Source: Oceanobacillus sojae | Lineage (GTDB): Bacteria > Bacillota > Bacilli > Bacillales > Amphibacillaceae | NCBI RefSeq assembly: GCF_900162665.1 | Contig: NZ_LT727810.1 | Location: forward strand, 527,067-591,066 | Direction of reading: 5' to 3' | DNA length: 64,000 bases | Program-made: the position numbers and the translations under genes | Part shown: piece after piece, positions 18,474 to 27,490 of the stretch | Layout of the letters: the number at the start of each line of letters is the position of its first letter | Numbering within the stretch: position 1 is the first letter of the stretch | Notes under the pieces: model-generated | What the model was told of the DNA's origin: nothing | Databases searched by the model: none | The model's input: only the letters and a program-made list of their open reading frames with translations

Positions 18474-19420
18474 GCGATGTTCCTAAAATAACAGCTATTG
18501 GCGGAGGAACAGGGATGCCGGTTTTACTGCGTGGATTAAAGGATTTACCGGTGGAGCTAACAGCAGTTGTGACTGTAGCAGATGATGGTGGCAGTACAGG
18601 GAGAATCCGTTCAGAAATGGAGATACCTGCACCGGGGGATATTCGAAACGTTATTGCTGCTTTATCTGATGCAGAGCCTATGCTTTTAGAGCTCTTTCAA
18701 CACCGGTTTCAGCAGGGGAACGGATTGACTGGCCATTCATTAGGAAATTTATTATTAGCTGCCATGACATCGATGACCGGTAATTTTAATCAGGGGATAA
18801 AAGAAATTTCCCGGGTTCTTAATGTGAAAGGAAAGATATATCCGGTTTCAAATGATAATATGTCTTTGCACGCGATTATGGAGGACGGAGAAGTTATTCA
18901 TGGCGAATCAAATATTCCTCTGTCCGGAAAACGGATTAAACGCATTTTCTTAGAACCGCAGCCGCTGCATCCATTGCCCAATGCTGTTGAATCCATTGAA
19001 AAAGCAGATTTGATTGTTATATCTCCAGGTAGCCTGTATACCTCCATCATGCCGAATTTAATCGTTCCAGAGGTGAAGGAAGCATTACACAACGCGAAAG
19101 CAAAGAAAGTCTACGTTTGTAATATCATGACACAGTATGGAGAAACAACGGGATATTCTGCGGCAGATCATGTTCAGGCTATTCATGATCATGTTGGGGA
19201 GGCTTGTGTTGATTATGTTATTGTGCATAATCAGCCAATAGATGCCCAAACACAGGAGATTTATAAAGAAGAGAGAGCATTCCCGGTAGAAGCGGATATT
19301 GACCGTTTAAAAGCCATGAATGTTCAAGTTGTTGCAGGAAATATTGTTGTAAAGCATAAAGATGGAACACTTCGTCATAATAATGGTAAAATTGCTGAAA
19401 TGCTTTATAAATTTTTATAA
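18470..19420 (+). CDS. yvcK: YvcK family gluconeogenesis/cell-shape factor
   Basis: A 316-residue CofD-like protein. The N-terminal motif [15 protein letters not shown] (residues 8-22) and [10 protein letters not shown] (about 39) are typical, as is [12 protein letters not shown] near 187. In B. subtilis YvcK is needed for growth on gluconeogenic carbon sources and for correct positioning of PBP1, and it binds UDP-sugars. Start overlaps the rapZ stop; same gene order as in most Firmicutes. Confidence 0.93.
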   Translation: MSDVPKITAIGGGTGMPVLLRGLKDLPVELTAVVTVADDGGSTGRIRSEMEIPAPGDIRNVIAALSDAEPMLLELFQHRFQQGNGLTGHSLGNLLLAAMTSMTGNFNQGIKEISRVLNVKGKIYPVSNDNMSLHAIMEDGEVIHGESNIPLSGKRIKRIFLEPQPLHPLPNAVESIEKADLIVISPGSLYTSIMPNLIVPEVKEALHNAKAKKVYVCNIMTQYGETTGYSAADHVQAIHDHVGEACVDYVIVHNQPIDAQTQEIYKEERAFPVEADIDRLKAMNVQVVAGNIVVKHKDGTLRHNNGKIAEMLYKFL

Positions 19421-19481
19421 TTTTATCATGGAATGAAGTTTCACTCTATGTTGCGTGTCAAAAGGGAAGGAGTGTGATACT

Positions 19482-20432
19482 ATGTCCTTCGCATCAGATA
19501 TTAAGAAAGAACTAACCGCGATTCAATCGGACTCCTGCTGTCAGTTAGCTGAGTTAGCTGCATTAGTTCGAATGAATGGCGTTATTTCTATATCAAAGCA
19601 AAGTTATGCACTGGATGTGCAGACAGAGAATGCAGCAATTGCAAGGCGTATTTACACATTAATTAAGCAAAATTATACATTGCCGGTAGAACTGCTTGTC
19701 CGTAAAAAAATGAAGCTGAAAAAAAATAACGTTTATATTGTCCGTTTGAAAAATGGTGTCCAGTCTTTATTAGAGGATTTGGATTTAATCGAAAATCAAT
19801 ATCAGATTCTCCGGACTATTTCAGAGAAGTACTTAGATAAAGAGTGCTGCCGCAAATCATATTTACGTGGAGCATTTCTGGCCGGCGGTTCCATGAATAA
19901 TCCGGAAACATCTTCTTATCATTTAGAAATTTTTAATTATTATGAGGAGCATGCAGAAGCGTTAAAAACATTACTGAATGGATACGATTTGCACGCCAGA
20001 ACACTGGAACGTAAAAACGGATATATCGTATATATGAAAGAAGCTGAGAAAATTACTGCTTTTCTAAGTATTATCGGTGCACATCAGGCATTATTAAAAT
20101 TTGAAGATGTTCGTATTGTCCGTGATATGCGGAATTCTGTAAACAGGTTAGTAAATTGTGAAACAGCGAACTTAAATAAAACTATTGGTGCAGCATTCCG
20201 TCAAATTGAAAATATTAAATTGATTGAACAGACGGTCGGACTGGAACAATTACCAGAAAAATTACAAGAAATAGCTAAGCTGCGTGTCCAGTATGAAGAG
20301 GTTTCATTAAAGGAATTAGGTGAGCTTGTTTCCAGCGGAACGATCTCTAAATCTGGCGTCAATCACCGTCTGAAAAAGATTGATGAATTTGCTGAAAAAA
20401 TTAAACGCGGAGAATTACAGCTTGGTAATTAA
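19482..20432 (+). CDS. whiA: DNA-binding protein WhiA
   Basis: A 316-residue WhiA protein: an N-terminal LAGLIDADG-like domain without catalytic residues (about 1-190, with [22 protein letters not shown] near 126) and a C-terminal helix-turn-helix (about 240-310, [22 protein letters not shown]). It acts in chromosome segregation and cell division in Bacillus and in sporulation control in Streptomyces. ATG 19482 follows GGGAAGGAG and gives the B. subtilis length; the frame is open a little further upstream. Third gene of the rapZ-yvcK-whiA set. Confidence 0.95.
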   Translation: MSFASDIKKELTAIQSDSCCQLAELAALVRMNGVISISKQSYALDVQTENAAIARRIYTLIKQNYTLPVELLVRKKMKLKKNNVYIVRLKNGVQSLLEDLDLIENQYQILRTISEKYLDKECCRKSYLRGAFLAGGSMNNPETSSYHLEIFNYYEEHAEALKTLLNGYDLHARTLERKNGYIVYMKEAEKITAFLSIIGAHQALLKFEDVRIVRDMRNSVNRLVNCETANLNKTIGAAFRQIENIKLIEQTVGLEQLPEKLQEIAKLRVQYEEVSLKELGELVSSGTISKSGVNHRLKKIDEFAEKIKRGELQLGN

Positions 20433-20493
20433 TGCTAGTATCCGGAGAATATGATATAATGCAGTAAATATCATGGAACATCGCCAAAAAATA

Positions 20494-20515
20494 AATGCAG
20501 AGCTTTCTCTGCATT
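20494..20515 (+). repeat. Perfect 9-bp hairpin in the crh leader
   Basis: AATGCAGAG CTTT CTCTGCATT. It is followed by A-rich, not T-rich, sequence on this strand, so it is not a normal terminator. A TATAAT about 40 bases upstream (around 20454) suggests that it lies in the crh leader RNA. Confidence 0.5.
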
Positions 20516-20559
20516 GCAAAAAAATGGAGGCGTTTACTTAAGACAGGAGAGTGGATTTG

Positions 20560-20817
20560 TTGATTGAGAAAACGGTGAAGATTGAATTAAATTCAGGACT
20601 GCAGGCAAGACCAGCTGCCTATTTTGTACAAGAGGCCAATCGATTTGATTCACACATATTTTTAGAGAATGATGATAAAAAAGTGAATGCGAAAAGCATT
20701 ATGGGATTGATGAGCTTAGCTTTGACAAAAGGAGAAGAAATTAAGCTTATTATCGAAGGGGAAGACGAAGAAGAGGCAATGGAATACTTAACAAGCCTTG
20801 TTCGTGAAAAAGTATGA
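20560..20817 (+). CDS. crh: HPr-like catabolite repression protein Crh
   Basis: An 85-residue HPr paralogue. In Crh the catalytic His15 of HPr is replaced by Gln, and here the motif GLQARPAAYF places Gln at residue 15 when TTG 20560 is used as the start; Ser46 in NAKSIMGLMSLA is kept. Crh is phosphorylated only by HprK and acts as a CcpA corepressor, so it cannot take part in PTS sugar transport. Two other possible starts (GTG 20551, TTG 20557) are in frame; AGGAG at 20545-20549 and the expected residue numbering favour 20560. Downstream of whiA as in B. subtilis. Confidence 0.92.
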   Translation: MIEKTVKIELNSGLQARPAAYFVQEANRFDSHIFLENDDKKVNAKSIMGLMSLALTKGEEIKLIIEGEDEEEAMEYLTSLVREKV

Positions 20818-20874
20818 TTAAGTTAATGGAAAGCTTTAAATAAACAGTAAATATCAGATTTCTTCCTATGAAAA

Positions 20875-20921
20875 ACTCCCTCTTAAGGAAGGGTAATCTT
20901 TACCCAGACTTAAGAGGGAGT
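20875..20921 (-). terminator. Terminator of tRNA-Arg (minus strand), possibly shared with crh
   Basis: ACTCCCTCTTAAG (20875-20887) and its exact complement CTTAAGAGGGAGT (20909-20921). On the minus strand the stem is followed by TTTTCA, so it suits the tRNA transcript better than crh, where no T run follows. Confidence 0.65.
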
Positions 20922-20947
20922 CATCATTGCATTACAATTTTTTCGAG

Positions 20948-21023
20948 CGCGCCCAGAGGGATTCGAACCCCCGGCAAACCTGGTACCGGAAACCAGTGCT
21001 CTATCCAGCTGAGCTATGGGCGC
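20948..21023 (-). tRNA. tRNA-Arg, anticodon CCG
   Basis: The cloverleaf can be drawn fully on the minus strand: acceptor GCGCCCA/TGGGCGC, D stem GCTC/GAGC, anticodon stem CTGGT/ACCAG with loop TTCCGGT (anticodon CCG, codon CGG), T arm GGGGG-TTCGAAT-CCCTC. CCA is not encoded. The variable loop counts as seven bases (GTTTGCC), slightly longer than the usual five. Convergent with crh and not part of a tRNA cluster. Confidence 0.92.
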
Positions 21024-21171
21024 ATATTGTTTTATTAAAAACACAATCTTTATTATACATACGAATTCCTTTTGAGACAAGTCCTTTTTCTTTATTTGAT
21101 AAAATTTCTTAGGTTTAACAAACATAAAATCGGGAAAACTGGTTAAAGTAGAAATTTGGAGAATCTTTTTG

Positions 21172-21201
21172 TTTGACCTTTATTGACCAATGAGCTATCA
21201 T
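21172..21201 (+). promoter_or_regulatory. clpP promoter with CtsR operator
   Basis: The complement of 21172-21188 reads GGTCAATAAAGGTCAAA, a near-perfect CtsR heptad repeat (GGTCAAA-N3-GGTCAAA). It overlaps the -35 TTGACC (21173-21178), which is 17 bases from the -10 TATCAT (21196-21201). This is the standard arrangement for heat-shock control of clpP: CtsR blocks RNA polymerase until stress inactivates it. Confidence 0.88.
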
Positions 21202-21260
21202 AATAAATATAGAAATTAAATCATCAGCCATATTAACTGGCAACTCAAGGAGGATTTATA

Positions 21261-21845
21261 ATGAATTTAGTACCTACAGTTATTGAACAAACAAACCGTG
21301 GTGAACGCGCATATGATATTTATTCCCGTTTATTGAAGGACCGGATTATTTTACTTGGCAGCGGTATTGACGACAATGTTGCCAATTCTATTGTGGCACA
21401 GCTATTATTCTTAGAAGCAGAAGATCCAGGAAAAGATATCTCTTTATATATTAATTCTCCTGGCGGTTCTATTACAGCCGGTATGGCAATTTTCGATACA
21501 ATGAATTTTATTAAATCAGATGTATCCACTATCTGCATCGGCATGGCCGCTTCTATGGGGGCATTCCTGCTTAACGCCGGTGAAAAGGGTAAACGTTTTG
21601 CATTGCCGAACAGTGAGATTATGATTCACCAGCCATTAGGCGGTACGCAAGGGCAGGCAACAGATATTGAAATTCATGCAAGAAGAATTATTGAAATTAA
21701 AAAACGCATGAACCGCATCATGTCTGAAAATACCGGACAGCCATTAGAAGTCATTGAACATGATACAGAGCGTGATAACTTTATGACTGCAGAACAGTCT
21801 AAAGAATATGGCTTAATTGATGACATCTTTGAACGTAAACAATAA
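21261..21845 (+). CDS. clpP: ATP-dependent Clp protease proteolytic subunit
   Basis: A 194-residue serine peptidase forming the double-heptamer barrel used by ClpC, ClpE and ClpX. Catalytic triad: Ser in GMAASMGA (about residue 98), His in MIHQPLGG (about 123) and Asp in the ERDNFM region (about 172). The start ATG 21261 follows CAAGGAGGATTTATA. Single-gene unit controlled by the CtsR site above and ended by the terminator below. Confidence 0.97.
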   Translation: MNLVPTVIEQTNRGERAYDIYSRLLKDRIILLGSGIDDNVANSIVAQLLFLEAEDPGKDISLYINSPGGSITAGMAIFDTMNFIKSDVSTICIGMAASMGAFLLNAGEKGKRFALPNSEIMIHQPLGGTQGQATDIEIHARRIIEIKKRMNRIMSENTGQPLEVIEHDTERDNFMTAEQSKEYGLIDDIFERKQ

Positions 21846-21864
21846 TAAATAAAGTGTGAAACGT

Positions 21865-21901
21865 AAAAACAGACTAAGGTTAGCACCTGGTCTGTTTTTT
21901 T
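21865..21901 (+). terminator. Terminator after clpP
   Basis: AAAAACAGAC pairs with GTCTGTTTTTT, with an inner AGGT/ACCT stem. Between here and 22180 I see no gene or recognisable site. Confidence 0.8.
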
Positions 21902-22180
21902 GCTATTTTCTAAGTTGAGATATTTTAAATTTTTCCTGTTAGAAAGGATTCATTTATAAAACATTTTAACAGCAATAAATTTTTCTTTATAAAATAAAAA
22001 AACTATTTATCATAAATCTGAAATATCTTGTAAATACTGTGAAATTAACCGTTTTGCCATTCCTACACTGTATAGTTTATGGTAAAATAAACTCAAGAAA
22101 GAGTTTCGAAAATAATGTAAAAATTCTAAGTTGCATTACCCTGTACATGCTATCCCATATTTCATAAGTCTTAGGCATCT

Positions 22181-22210
22181 TTGACGGGATGAGAAGTTTC
22201 CTTTTATAAT
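22181..22210 (+). promoter_or_regulatory. SigA promoter upstream of the second glpP-like gene
   Basis: TTGACG (22181-22186), 18 bases, TATAAT (22205-22210). The start near 22217 would leave an untranslated leader of about 220 bases before the coding region. ACCTAAAAG (about 22344) and CTTTTTAGGT (about 22379) could close a hairpin in this leader, but without a T run. Confidence 0.6.
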
Positions 22211-22437
22211 CCCCTACAAGCGAATATTTAGCAGGATATAACGGTATTCTCTATCTGCAGAAAAAATCGTTCCTCAAGACGGAAATATCACTTTAAAGCT
22301 GTTTCTCCATGAAATGTTATCTTTTGTATAAACTTTCACGACCTAAAAGCTGTCAAGACATAAAGACTTTAAAAACGATCTTTTTAGGTAGATTAATTTA
22401 TAATCTATTATTGGAAAATATTTCAAGGAGGATATAA

Positions 22438-23004
22438 ATGGAAAAAATAGTTAATATTGTAGAGTCACAGGTTATCGCTTCTGTGAAGTCACCAGAACAT
22501 TTAGATTTGGCTGCGGCTTCGAATTCAAATGTTGTATTTTTATTAACGGGAGATTTACTGACAACATCTGATTATCTGGATGTACTTAAAAAGGCTGGAA
22601 AGCAGACTTTTTTACATATAGATTTTATTGAGGGGCTTTCTAATTCAAAAAATGCATTAAAGTATATTGCAGAAGTATGGCAGCCGAAAGGGATTATTAC
22701 AACAAGAAACAGCCTGATTAAATATGCAAAAGAAGAAGGATTAATGACAGTTCAAAGAATATTTTTAATTGATAAAAATGCTATGAAAAAAGGAATTGAG
22801 ATGGCGGATCAATATCAGCCTGATGCTATTGAAATATTACCTGGACTTATGCCAAGTGTCATAGACGAATTAACAAGGACAACAAAACTCCCTATTATAG
22901 CTGGGGGACTGATCAGCAAAGAAAAGGAGATTCTGGAAGGATTAGAGGCAGGTGCTTTAGCTATTTCTTCAAGTGATCCTAAACTATGGAATATTGATAT
23001 TTGA
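22438..23004 (+). CDS. Second GlpP-like antiterminator
   Basis: A 188-residue paralogue of GlpP with the same blocks in the same order: FLHIDFIEGL, KGIITTRNSLI, VQRIFLID, EILPGLMPSVI, AGGLI and the terminal KLWNID. It differs widely elsewhere. The start follows TTTCAAGGAGGATATAA. It has its own promoter and terminator and lies directly upstream of an ABC importer operon whose leader contains a terminator hairpin. I infer that it is the dedicated, ligand-dependent antiterminator of that operon; the ligand may be glycerol 3-phosphate or another phosphorylated compound. Neither binding nor ligand can be proved from sequence. Confidence 0.85.
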   Translation: MEKIVNIVESQVIASVKSPEHLDLAAASNSNVVFLLTGDLLTTSDYLDVLKKAGKQTFLHIDFIEGLSNSKNALKYIAEVWQPKGIITTRNSLIKYAKEEGLMTVQRIFLIDKNAMKKGIEMADQYQPDAIEILPGLMPSVIDELTRTTKLPIIAGGLISKEKEILEGLEAGALAISSSDPKLWNIDI

Positions 23005-23016
23005 TATAAATAAATC

Positions 23017-23056
23017 AAAGGACTCTGTGGATGGATAATACCATAGAGTCTTTTTT
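23017..23056 (+). terminator. Terminator after the second glpP-like gene
   Basis: GACTCTGTGG (23021-23030) pairs with CCATAGAGTC (23041-23050); AAAG before and TTTTTT after extend the stem. Confidence 0.85.
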
Positions 23057-23139
23057 GGTGAAAAAGAGAATAAAACTGCTGATTTCCGTAGTCTTAGACT
23101 GATTTTGTAAATATTTGTTCACAAAATTGTGATTTTTTC

Positions 23140-23168
23140 TTTACAATATTGAAAGCGTTTGCTATACT
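23140..23168 (+). promoter_or_regulatory. Promoter of the ABC operon with a CcpA (cre) site in the spacer
   Basis: TTTACA (23140-23145), 17 bases, TATACT (23163-23168). The spacer and first base of the -10 hold TTGAAAGCGTTTGCT (23149-23163), which fits the cre consensus WTGNAANCGNWNNCW at every fixed position. CcpA bound here would block RNA polymerase, so the operon should be shut off when a preferred sugar is present. Confidence 0.8.
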
Positions 23169-23198
23169 TGTGACAATAATTAAATAACTCTATATAGA

Positions 23199-23276
23199 AA
23201 TAGGAGAAGATAGAGTTGGATAATTACCTTTCCCAGGAGAGGTGTGTCCAATTTCTTATCTTCTCCTATTTTTTTG
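23199..23276 (+). promoter_or_regulatory. Leader attenuator of the ABC operon, candidate GlpP-like target
   Basis: AATAGGAGAAGATA (23199-23212) is the exact complement of TATCTTCTCCTATT (23257-23270), followed by TTTTTGGG. Inside, GTTGGA/TCCAAT and CCTTTC-CCAG-GAGAGG form further stems. The hairpin lies about 25 bases after the expected RNA start and 30 bases before the first gene, so it must be overridden for expression. The 5' arm contains GGAGAAG, also present next to the glpD leader hairpin (13022-13028). Confidence 0.75.
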
Positions 23277-23307
23277 GGTTATTTTAAATAAAAAGGAGGA
23301 GAAAGGT

Positions 23308-24351
23308 ATGAAAGGTAAAAAAGGGCAGTTAGTAATAGGGGTATTATTTATTGTTTTGATTAGTTTACTTGCGGCTTGTGCTGGTGATGATGCTGGAGGA
23401 GAGGGTGACTCAGGCGGCGGAGGGGCAATTACACTTTATTCGCCGGAAACACCTGATTTAACGAATGAATTAGCTGCAAAATTTGAGGAAGTTCATGGAA
23501 CACCGGTAAATGTAAATTATGCAGGAACGAATGTACTTGTGAATCAAATGATTGCCGAGCAAGGTAACCCACAGGCCGATGTCTGGTATGGCGGCGGAGG
23601 GATTCTTCCTTTTGAAACAGCTGTAGATAAGGATATTATTACACAATATATTCCAGAGGCAGCGGAGGATTGGGAAGTTACGGAAAACGGCATCAAAATG
23701 AAGCATCAGGATGGCTATTATGTAGGTACAGAGATTTTTGTACTTGGTTTTGCTTATAATACAGAATTGGTTTCTGAAGAGGAAGCGCCAAAAACATGGG
23801 AAGATTTATTAGATCCTAAATGGGAAGGTAAAATTCAATTTCCAAACCCGGCCGCTTCTGGTACATCTACATTGATGGTACTAAGCTACATGATGCAGCA
23901 CGGCGAGGAAGAAGGCTGGGAGTATTTCCAAAAGCTGACGGATTACGCAAATTCTATTCCTGATTCAGGCTCCAGTCCGACAAAAGGGGTTGCTATGGGA
24001 GAAGCTGAAATAGCAATCGGCTTCGATTTTATGGCATATGAACTGAAGGAAAATGGAGAAGATGTTGATTTTATAGTTCCTGAAGAAACGCCAGTATTAG
24101 TAAACCCGATTACATTGGTTAAAGATGGACCTAACCCGGATGGCGGTAAGCAATTTATGGACTTTATGCTGAGCGATGAAGCGCAGGAAATTTTAGCTTC
24201 GTGGAATCATATCCCGATTAATCCGGATGTTGAATCACAAACACCGATTTCTTTAGAAACTGTGCAGGAGCATGCCATTGATCTGGACATTGATTGGGTG
24301 AACGAGAACTATGATCGAATCAGAAATGATTGGAATACGAATATAGAGTAA
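23308..24351 (+). CDS. ABC importer substrate-binding lipoprotein (AfuA/FbpA-like)
   Basis: A 347-residue lipoprotein: signal peptide with lipobox LAAC (Cys24), a Gly/Asp-rich linker, then a type II periplasmic-binding fold starting ITLYSPETPDLTNELAAKFE. Family members were first named ferric-iron binders, but some (for example AfuA of Actinobacillus) bind sugar phosphates. The Tyr pair typical of ferric binding is not obvious at the usual place (the C-terminal half has few Tyr). Start ATG 23308 follows AAGGAGGAGAAAGGT; the frame is open 22 codons further upstream, through the attenuator. First gene of the transporter operon. Confidence 0.85.
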   Translation: MKGKKGQLVIGVLFIVLISLLAACAGDDAGGEGDSGGGGAITLYSPETPDLTNELAAKFEEVHGTPVNVNYAGTNVLVNQMIAEQGNPQADVWYGGGGILPFETAVDKDIITQYIPEAAEDWEVTENGIKMKHQDGYYVGTEIFVLGFAYNTELVSEEEAPKTWEDLLDPKWEGKIQFPNPAASGTSTLMVLSYMMQHGEEEGWEYFQKLTDYANSIPDSGSSPTKGVAMGEAEIAIGFDFMAYELKENGEDVDFIVPEETPVLVNPITLVKDGPNPDGGKQFMDFMLSDEAQEILASWNHIPINPDVESQTPISLETVQEHAIDLDIDWVNENYDRIRNDWNTNIE

Positions 24352-24363
24352 AGGAATGGTTTT

Positions 24364-25485
24364 ATGGGTTCTGTTGTTGTAAATCAGCTTACAAAGAATT
24401 TTTCTGGAACAGATGTGCTTAAGAATATTGAATTAGATATCCAAGAGGGCGAATTTTTTGCTCTTCTTGGCCCCTCCGGATGCGGAAAGACAACAACCAT
24501 GCGTTGTATTGCCGGATTTGAAACACCTACAAGCGGAGAAATAAAAATTGGCGATAAGGTAGTAAATAAGATTTCCCCCCACCAAAGAAACTGTGGAATG
24601 GTATTCCAGAGCTATGCGTTATTTCCGCATATGAATGTTTTTGATAATATTGCGTACAGCTTGAATATCAAGCGTTTAAGAGATAGCAATATGTTTAAAA
24701 AAATCGGAGTATATATCCGGATGCTGAATAGTAAAATTGTTAAATATCCCAAAGATATTGAGGAAAAAGTAAATAGTATTTTAGAATATGTAGAGCTGCA
24801 GGATCATGCCAAAAAGCTGACAGGTGAGCTTTCTGGCGGACAGCAGCAGCGGGTTGCGTTAGCCAGAGCGCTTGTAATGGAGCCGCAGGTTTTATTGATG
24901 GACGAGCCTCTATCCAATCTGGACCAGAAGTTAAGGCATACGATGAGAAATACAATTAGAAGAATTCAACAGGAACTGAAGATTACAACGATTTTCGTGA
25001 CACATGATCAGGAAGAAGCAATGAGTATGGCAGATCGCGTCGCTGTAATGAACGGCGGAGAAATTCTGCAGATTGGTACACCGACAGATTTATATAGTAA
25101 TCCGAAGACACCGTTTATTGCAGATTTTGTCGGTACCTCTAATATACTTCCTGGCAAGGTGACTAAAAAAGAAAATAATCTGGTTTATGTGCAGGTGGGA
25201 GATTACGAAATTCAATCTACGATGAATACAGATCTTGATGATGTGCAGCTTGTGATCAGACCAGAGAATTTAATTGTAAAGGATAAAAACGAAAGTACGA
25301 TAGACAATTATTTTGAAGGTACAGTAGAAGTGGCAACTTATTTGGGATCGACTGTAAGGTATGATATTAAAGTCGGGGAACATAATTTGCTGGTGGACAC
25401 GGTATTTGAATCAGGAGATAAGATTTTTGCAAAGGGATCAGAAATCAAAGTTATTGTAGATCCTGAAAGGGTTTTGCTGTTATGA
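24364..25485 (+). CDS. ABC importer ATP-binding protein (PotA/FbpC type)
   Basis: A 373-residue ATPase with Walker A GPSGCGKTTT near residue 38, the signature LSGGQQQRVALARAL near 156, Walker B VLLMDEPLSNLD near 178 and the switch His in FVTHDQEEA near 213. The C-terminal third (about 240-373) is a TOBE-type regulatory domain. An insertion of about 35 residues (the segment around KRLRDSNMFKKIGVYIRMLN, about 102-140) lies between the Q-loop and the signature, longer than in most relatives. It begins 13 bases after the binding-protein stop and overlaps the permease by four bases. Confidence 0.92.
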   Translation: MGSVVVNQLTKNFSGTDVLKNIELDIQEGEFFALLGPSGCGKTTTMRCIAGFETPTSGEIKIGDKVVNKISPHQRNCGMVFQSYALFPHMNVFDNIAYSLNIKRLRDSNMFKKIGVYIRMLNSKIVKYPKDIEEKVNSILEYVELQDHAKKLTGELSGGQQQRVALARALVMEPQVLLMDEPLSNLDQKLRHTMRNTIRRIQQELKITTIFVTHDQEEAMSMADRVAVMNGGEILQIGTPTDLYSNPKTPFIADFVGTSNILPGKVTKKENNLVYVQVGDYEIQSTMNTDLDDVQLVIRPENLIVKDKNESTIDNYFEGTVEVATYLGSTVRYDIKVGEHNLLVDTVFESGDKIFAKGSEIKVIVDPERVLLL

Positions 25486-27191
25486 AGAAATTAAAAGATA
25501 ATTTTAACGGTCTTGGGATATTAAAAATACTTGTCTATGCTTTCTTTCTGTTGTTCTTAATTATTCCTTTACTATCTATCTTCCTGGTGAGTTTTACAAA
25601 TGAGCCTATCAATATATTTGGTTCATTAATAAGCATGGATACGCTGCAGACAACTATCAATCAATTCAAAAATGCTACCTTAGATAACTTTACTGCTATT
25701 TTTCATAATACAACTTATTTTACCTCCCTGAAAAATAGTTTGTATTTGGCAATAACGGTATCACTCGTTGTTATGGTAATTTGTATTCCGATTGCTTATG
25801 GGATTGCAAGAACGAAGATGCCATTTAAGAAAACAATCAGCGCACTATGCACCATTCCGTTGGTAGTACCAACTTTTATTTCTGGATATTCCTTTATCAT
25901 TATGTTCGGAAGATCCGGATGGGTCACACAAATCTATCAGTACTTGGGCGGAGAAGGGCTTTTTATTGATCCATATTCGATGACAGGGATAGCAATTGTA
26001 CAAATATTTTTCTTTTTCCCTTATGCATTATGGCCAATGGTAGCCGCATTTAAAGTAAGTGATATCTCGCTTGAGGAAGCGTCCAGAAATATGGGAGCAA
26101 AGAGCTGGCTTACTTTTTCAACGGTGACGATGCTGCTGGTCGTGCCCGGAATGCTATCCACAGCACTGGTTATCTTTGCGGTCAGCTTTTCTGATTTTGG
26201 AACACCGATTATTCTGGCACCAAGTGATTTAAACCTGATTGTTGTAGAAGCGTACAGAGAAATTTCCGGATTTTTTAACTGGGGCGGTGCCGCTATCTTG
26301 ACCGTTGTTATGATTGCTATTGCAGGGCTTGCTTACTGGCTGCAAAATTATTTCACTAAAAATATGAATTACGGTTCCGTATCTGGAAAACCAAAACAAG
26401 TCAAACTGAGTGATAATAAAATGCTGACTGTTCCTTTGTTTATATTTTCAGCTTTCGTTATTATCGTTCCATTATTGTCGGTACTTACTGTATTTTTACA
26501 GTCGATTGCAACTACTTGGGGAAAGGACCTTCTGCCAAGCGGTTATACGTTATCTCATTACCAGACCATTTTCACGTCCTCCCTCGGAAACATTCAAAAC
26601 AGTATTGTGCTGGCGCTGGGGGCTCTGGTAATAAGTGTTGTCGTATCAGCGGCAGTAGCTTACTTTGTTGTCAGGCATAAATCTACAGCACTTGATTTTG
26701 TAACGACAGTACCGCTGATTGTTCCGGGAATTGCTGTTGGTATTGCGTTGATTCAGACATTTAATACAGCACCTTTACAGCTTACAGGAACAGCTTTTAT
26801 TTTAATTGTCGCGTATGCAATGCGAAGATTGCCGTATATGGTCCGGTCTACGATGAGTACGATGAAATCCATTAAAGCTGATATTGAGGAAGCTGCCATA
26901 AACCTCGGCGCCTCTACCTTCACCGCTTTATTGACCGTTGTTGGACCATTGATGCTTCCTGGTATCGCGGCAGGATCGATATTAGTTTTTGTAACTGTCA
27001 TTAAAGAAACAAGTATATCGATTCTGATGGCACCGGCAAGCTGGGCGCCAATGAGTCTGGCAATCTTTCAAAATGTTATGCGGGCAGAATATTATTCTGC
27101 AGCAGCGATGTCAATTGTTCTCGTTGTCATCGTAGTTATATTCCAGATGATTGCAGAAAAACTTACGAATAGAAGTGAGAAGAAAAGTTAA
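25482..27191 (+). CDS. ABC importer permease, two fused permease domains (FbpB type)
   Basis: A 569-residue membrane protein containing two binding-protein-dependent transport domains in tandem, each with about six spans. EAA loops are visible at ISLEEASRNMGAKSW (about 191) and IKADIEEAAINLGAST (about 461), where the ATPase docks. Such fused permeases belong to the iron/putrescine/2-aminoethylphosphonate-type importers and to the hexose-phosphate importer AfuB. The start overlaps the ATPase stop (ATGA). Together with the two genes before it, this forms a complete importer needing one ATPase dimer. Confidence 0.9.
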   Translation: MKKLKDNFNGLGILKILVYAFFLLFLIIPLLSIFLVSFTNEPINIFGSLISMDTLQTTINQFKNATLDNFTAIFHNTTYFTSLKNSLYLAITVSLVVMVICIPIAYGIARTKMPFKKTISALCTIPLVVPTFISGYSFIIMFGRSGWVTQIYQYLGGEGLFIDPYSMTGIAIVQIFFFFPYALWPMVAAFKVSDISLEEASRNMGAKSWLTFSTVTMLLVVPGMLSTALVIFAVSFSDFGTPIILAPSDLNLIVVEAYREISGFFNWGGAAILTVVMIAIAGLAYWLQNYFTKNMNYGSVSGKPKQVKLSDNKMLTVPLFIFSAFVIIVPLLSVLTVFLQSIATTWGKDLLPSGYTLSHYQTIFTSSLGNIQNSIVLALGALVISVVVSAAVAYFVVRHKSTALDFVTTVPLIVPGIAVGIALIQTFNTAPLQLTGTAFILIVAYAMRRLPYMVRSTMSTMKSIKADIEEAAINLGASTFTALLTVVGPLMLPGIAAGSILVFVTVIKETSISILMAPASWAPMSLAIFQNVMRAEYYSAAAMSIVLVVIVVIFQMIAEKLTNRSEKKS

Positions 27192-27203
27192 GTTTTAAAT
27201 ATG

Positions 27204-27243
27204 ATGTCCGGGAGTTTTTTTCTTAGAAAAAAATCCCGGACAT
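27204..27243 (+). terminator. Long hairpin after the permease gene
   Basis: ATGTCCGGGA (27204-27213) is the exact complement of TCCCGGACAT (27234-27243); the loop continues as a T-rich/A-rich stem (TTTTTTTC/GAAAAAAA). No T run follows, so it may be a processing or partial termination signal that lowers expression of the HAD gene. 27244-27476 holds no other clear site. Confidence 0.55.
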
Positions 27244-27490
27244 AAAAACAAAATAGGTTCTAAAAATCTTTATAGATACTTGTCATGGGTAAATTTTTAT
27301 AAAAAAAGGGCATCAGACGGATTTTATTTAACGGAATATTCAGTTATTAATCTTTTAAACATTTATAAGTCAAAGGAGAGTAATAGTCATATACCGATTA
27401 CAAAAGAATTTTTTTCTTGGCTTTTCTTACAGAATTGCCGAGGTTAATAAATGCATAAAGCAATTATAAAACAACAAGGAGGACATCAGG

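Noticed and set aside
20910..21125. Open frames on both strands (about 60-70 codons), including a peptide like IAQLDRALVSGTRFAGGSNPSG
   Set aside because: This is translation of the tRNA-Arg gene; the peptide pattern is a well-known artefact of tRNA sequence.
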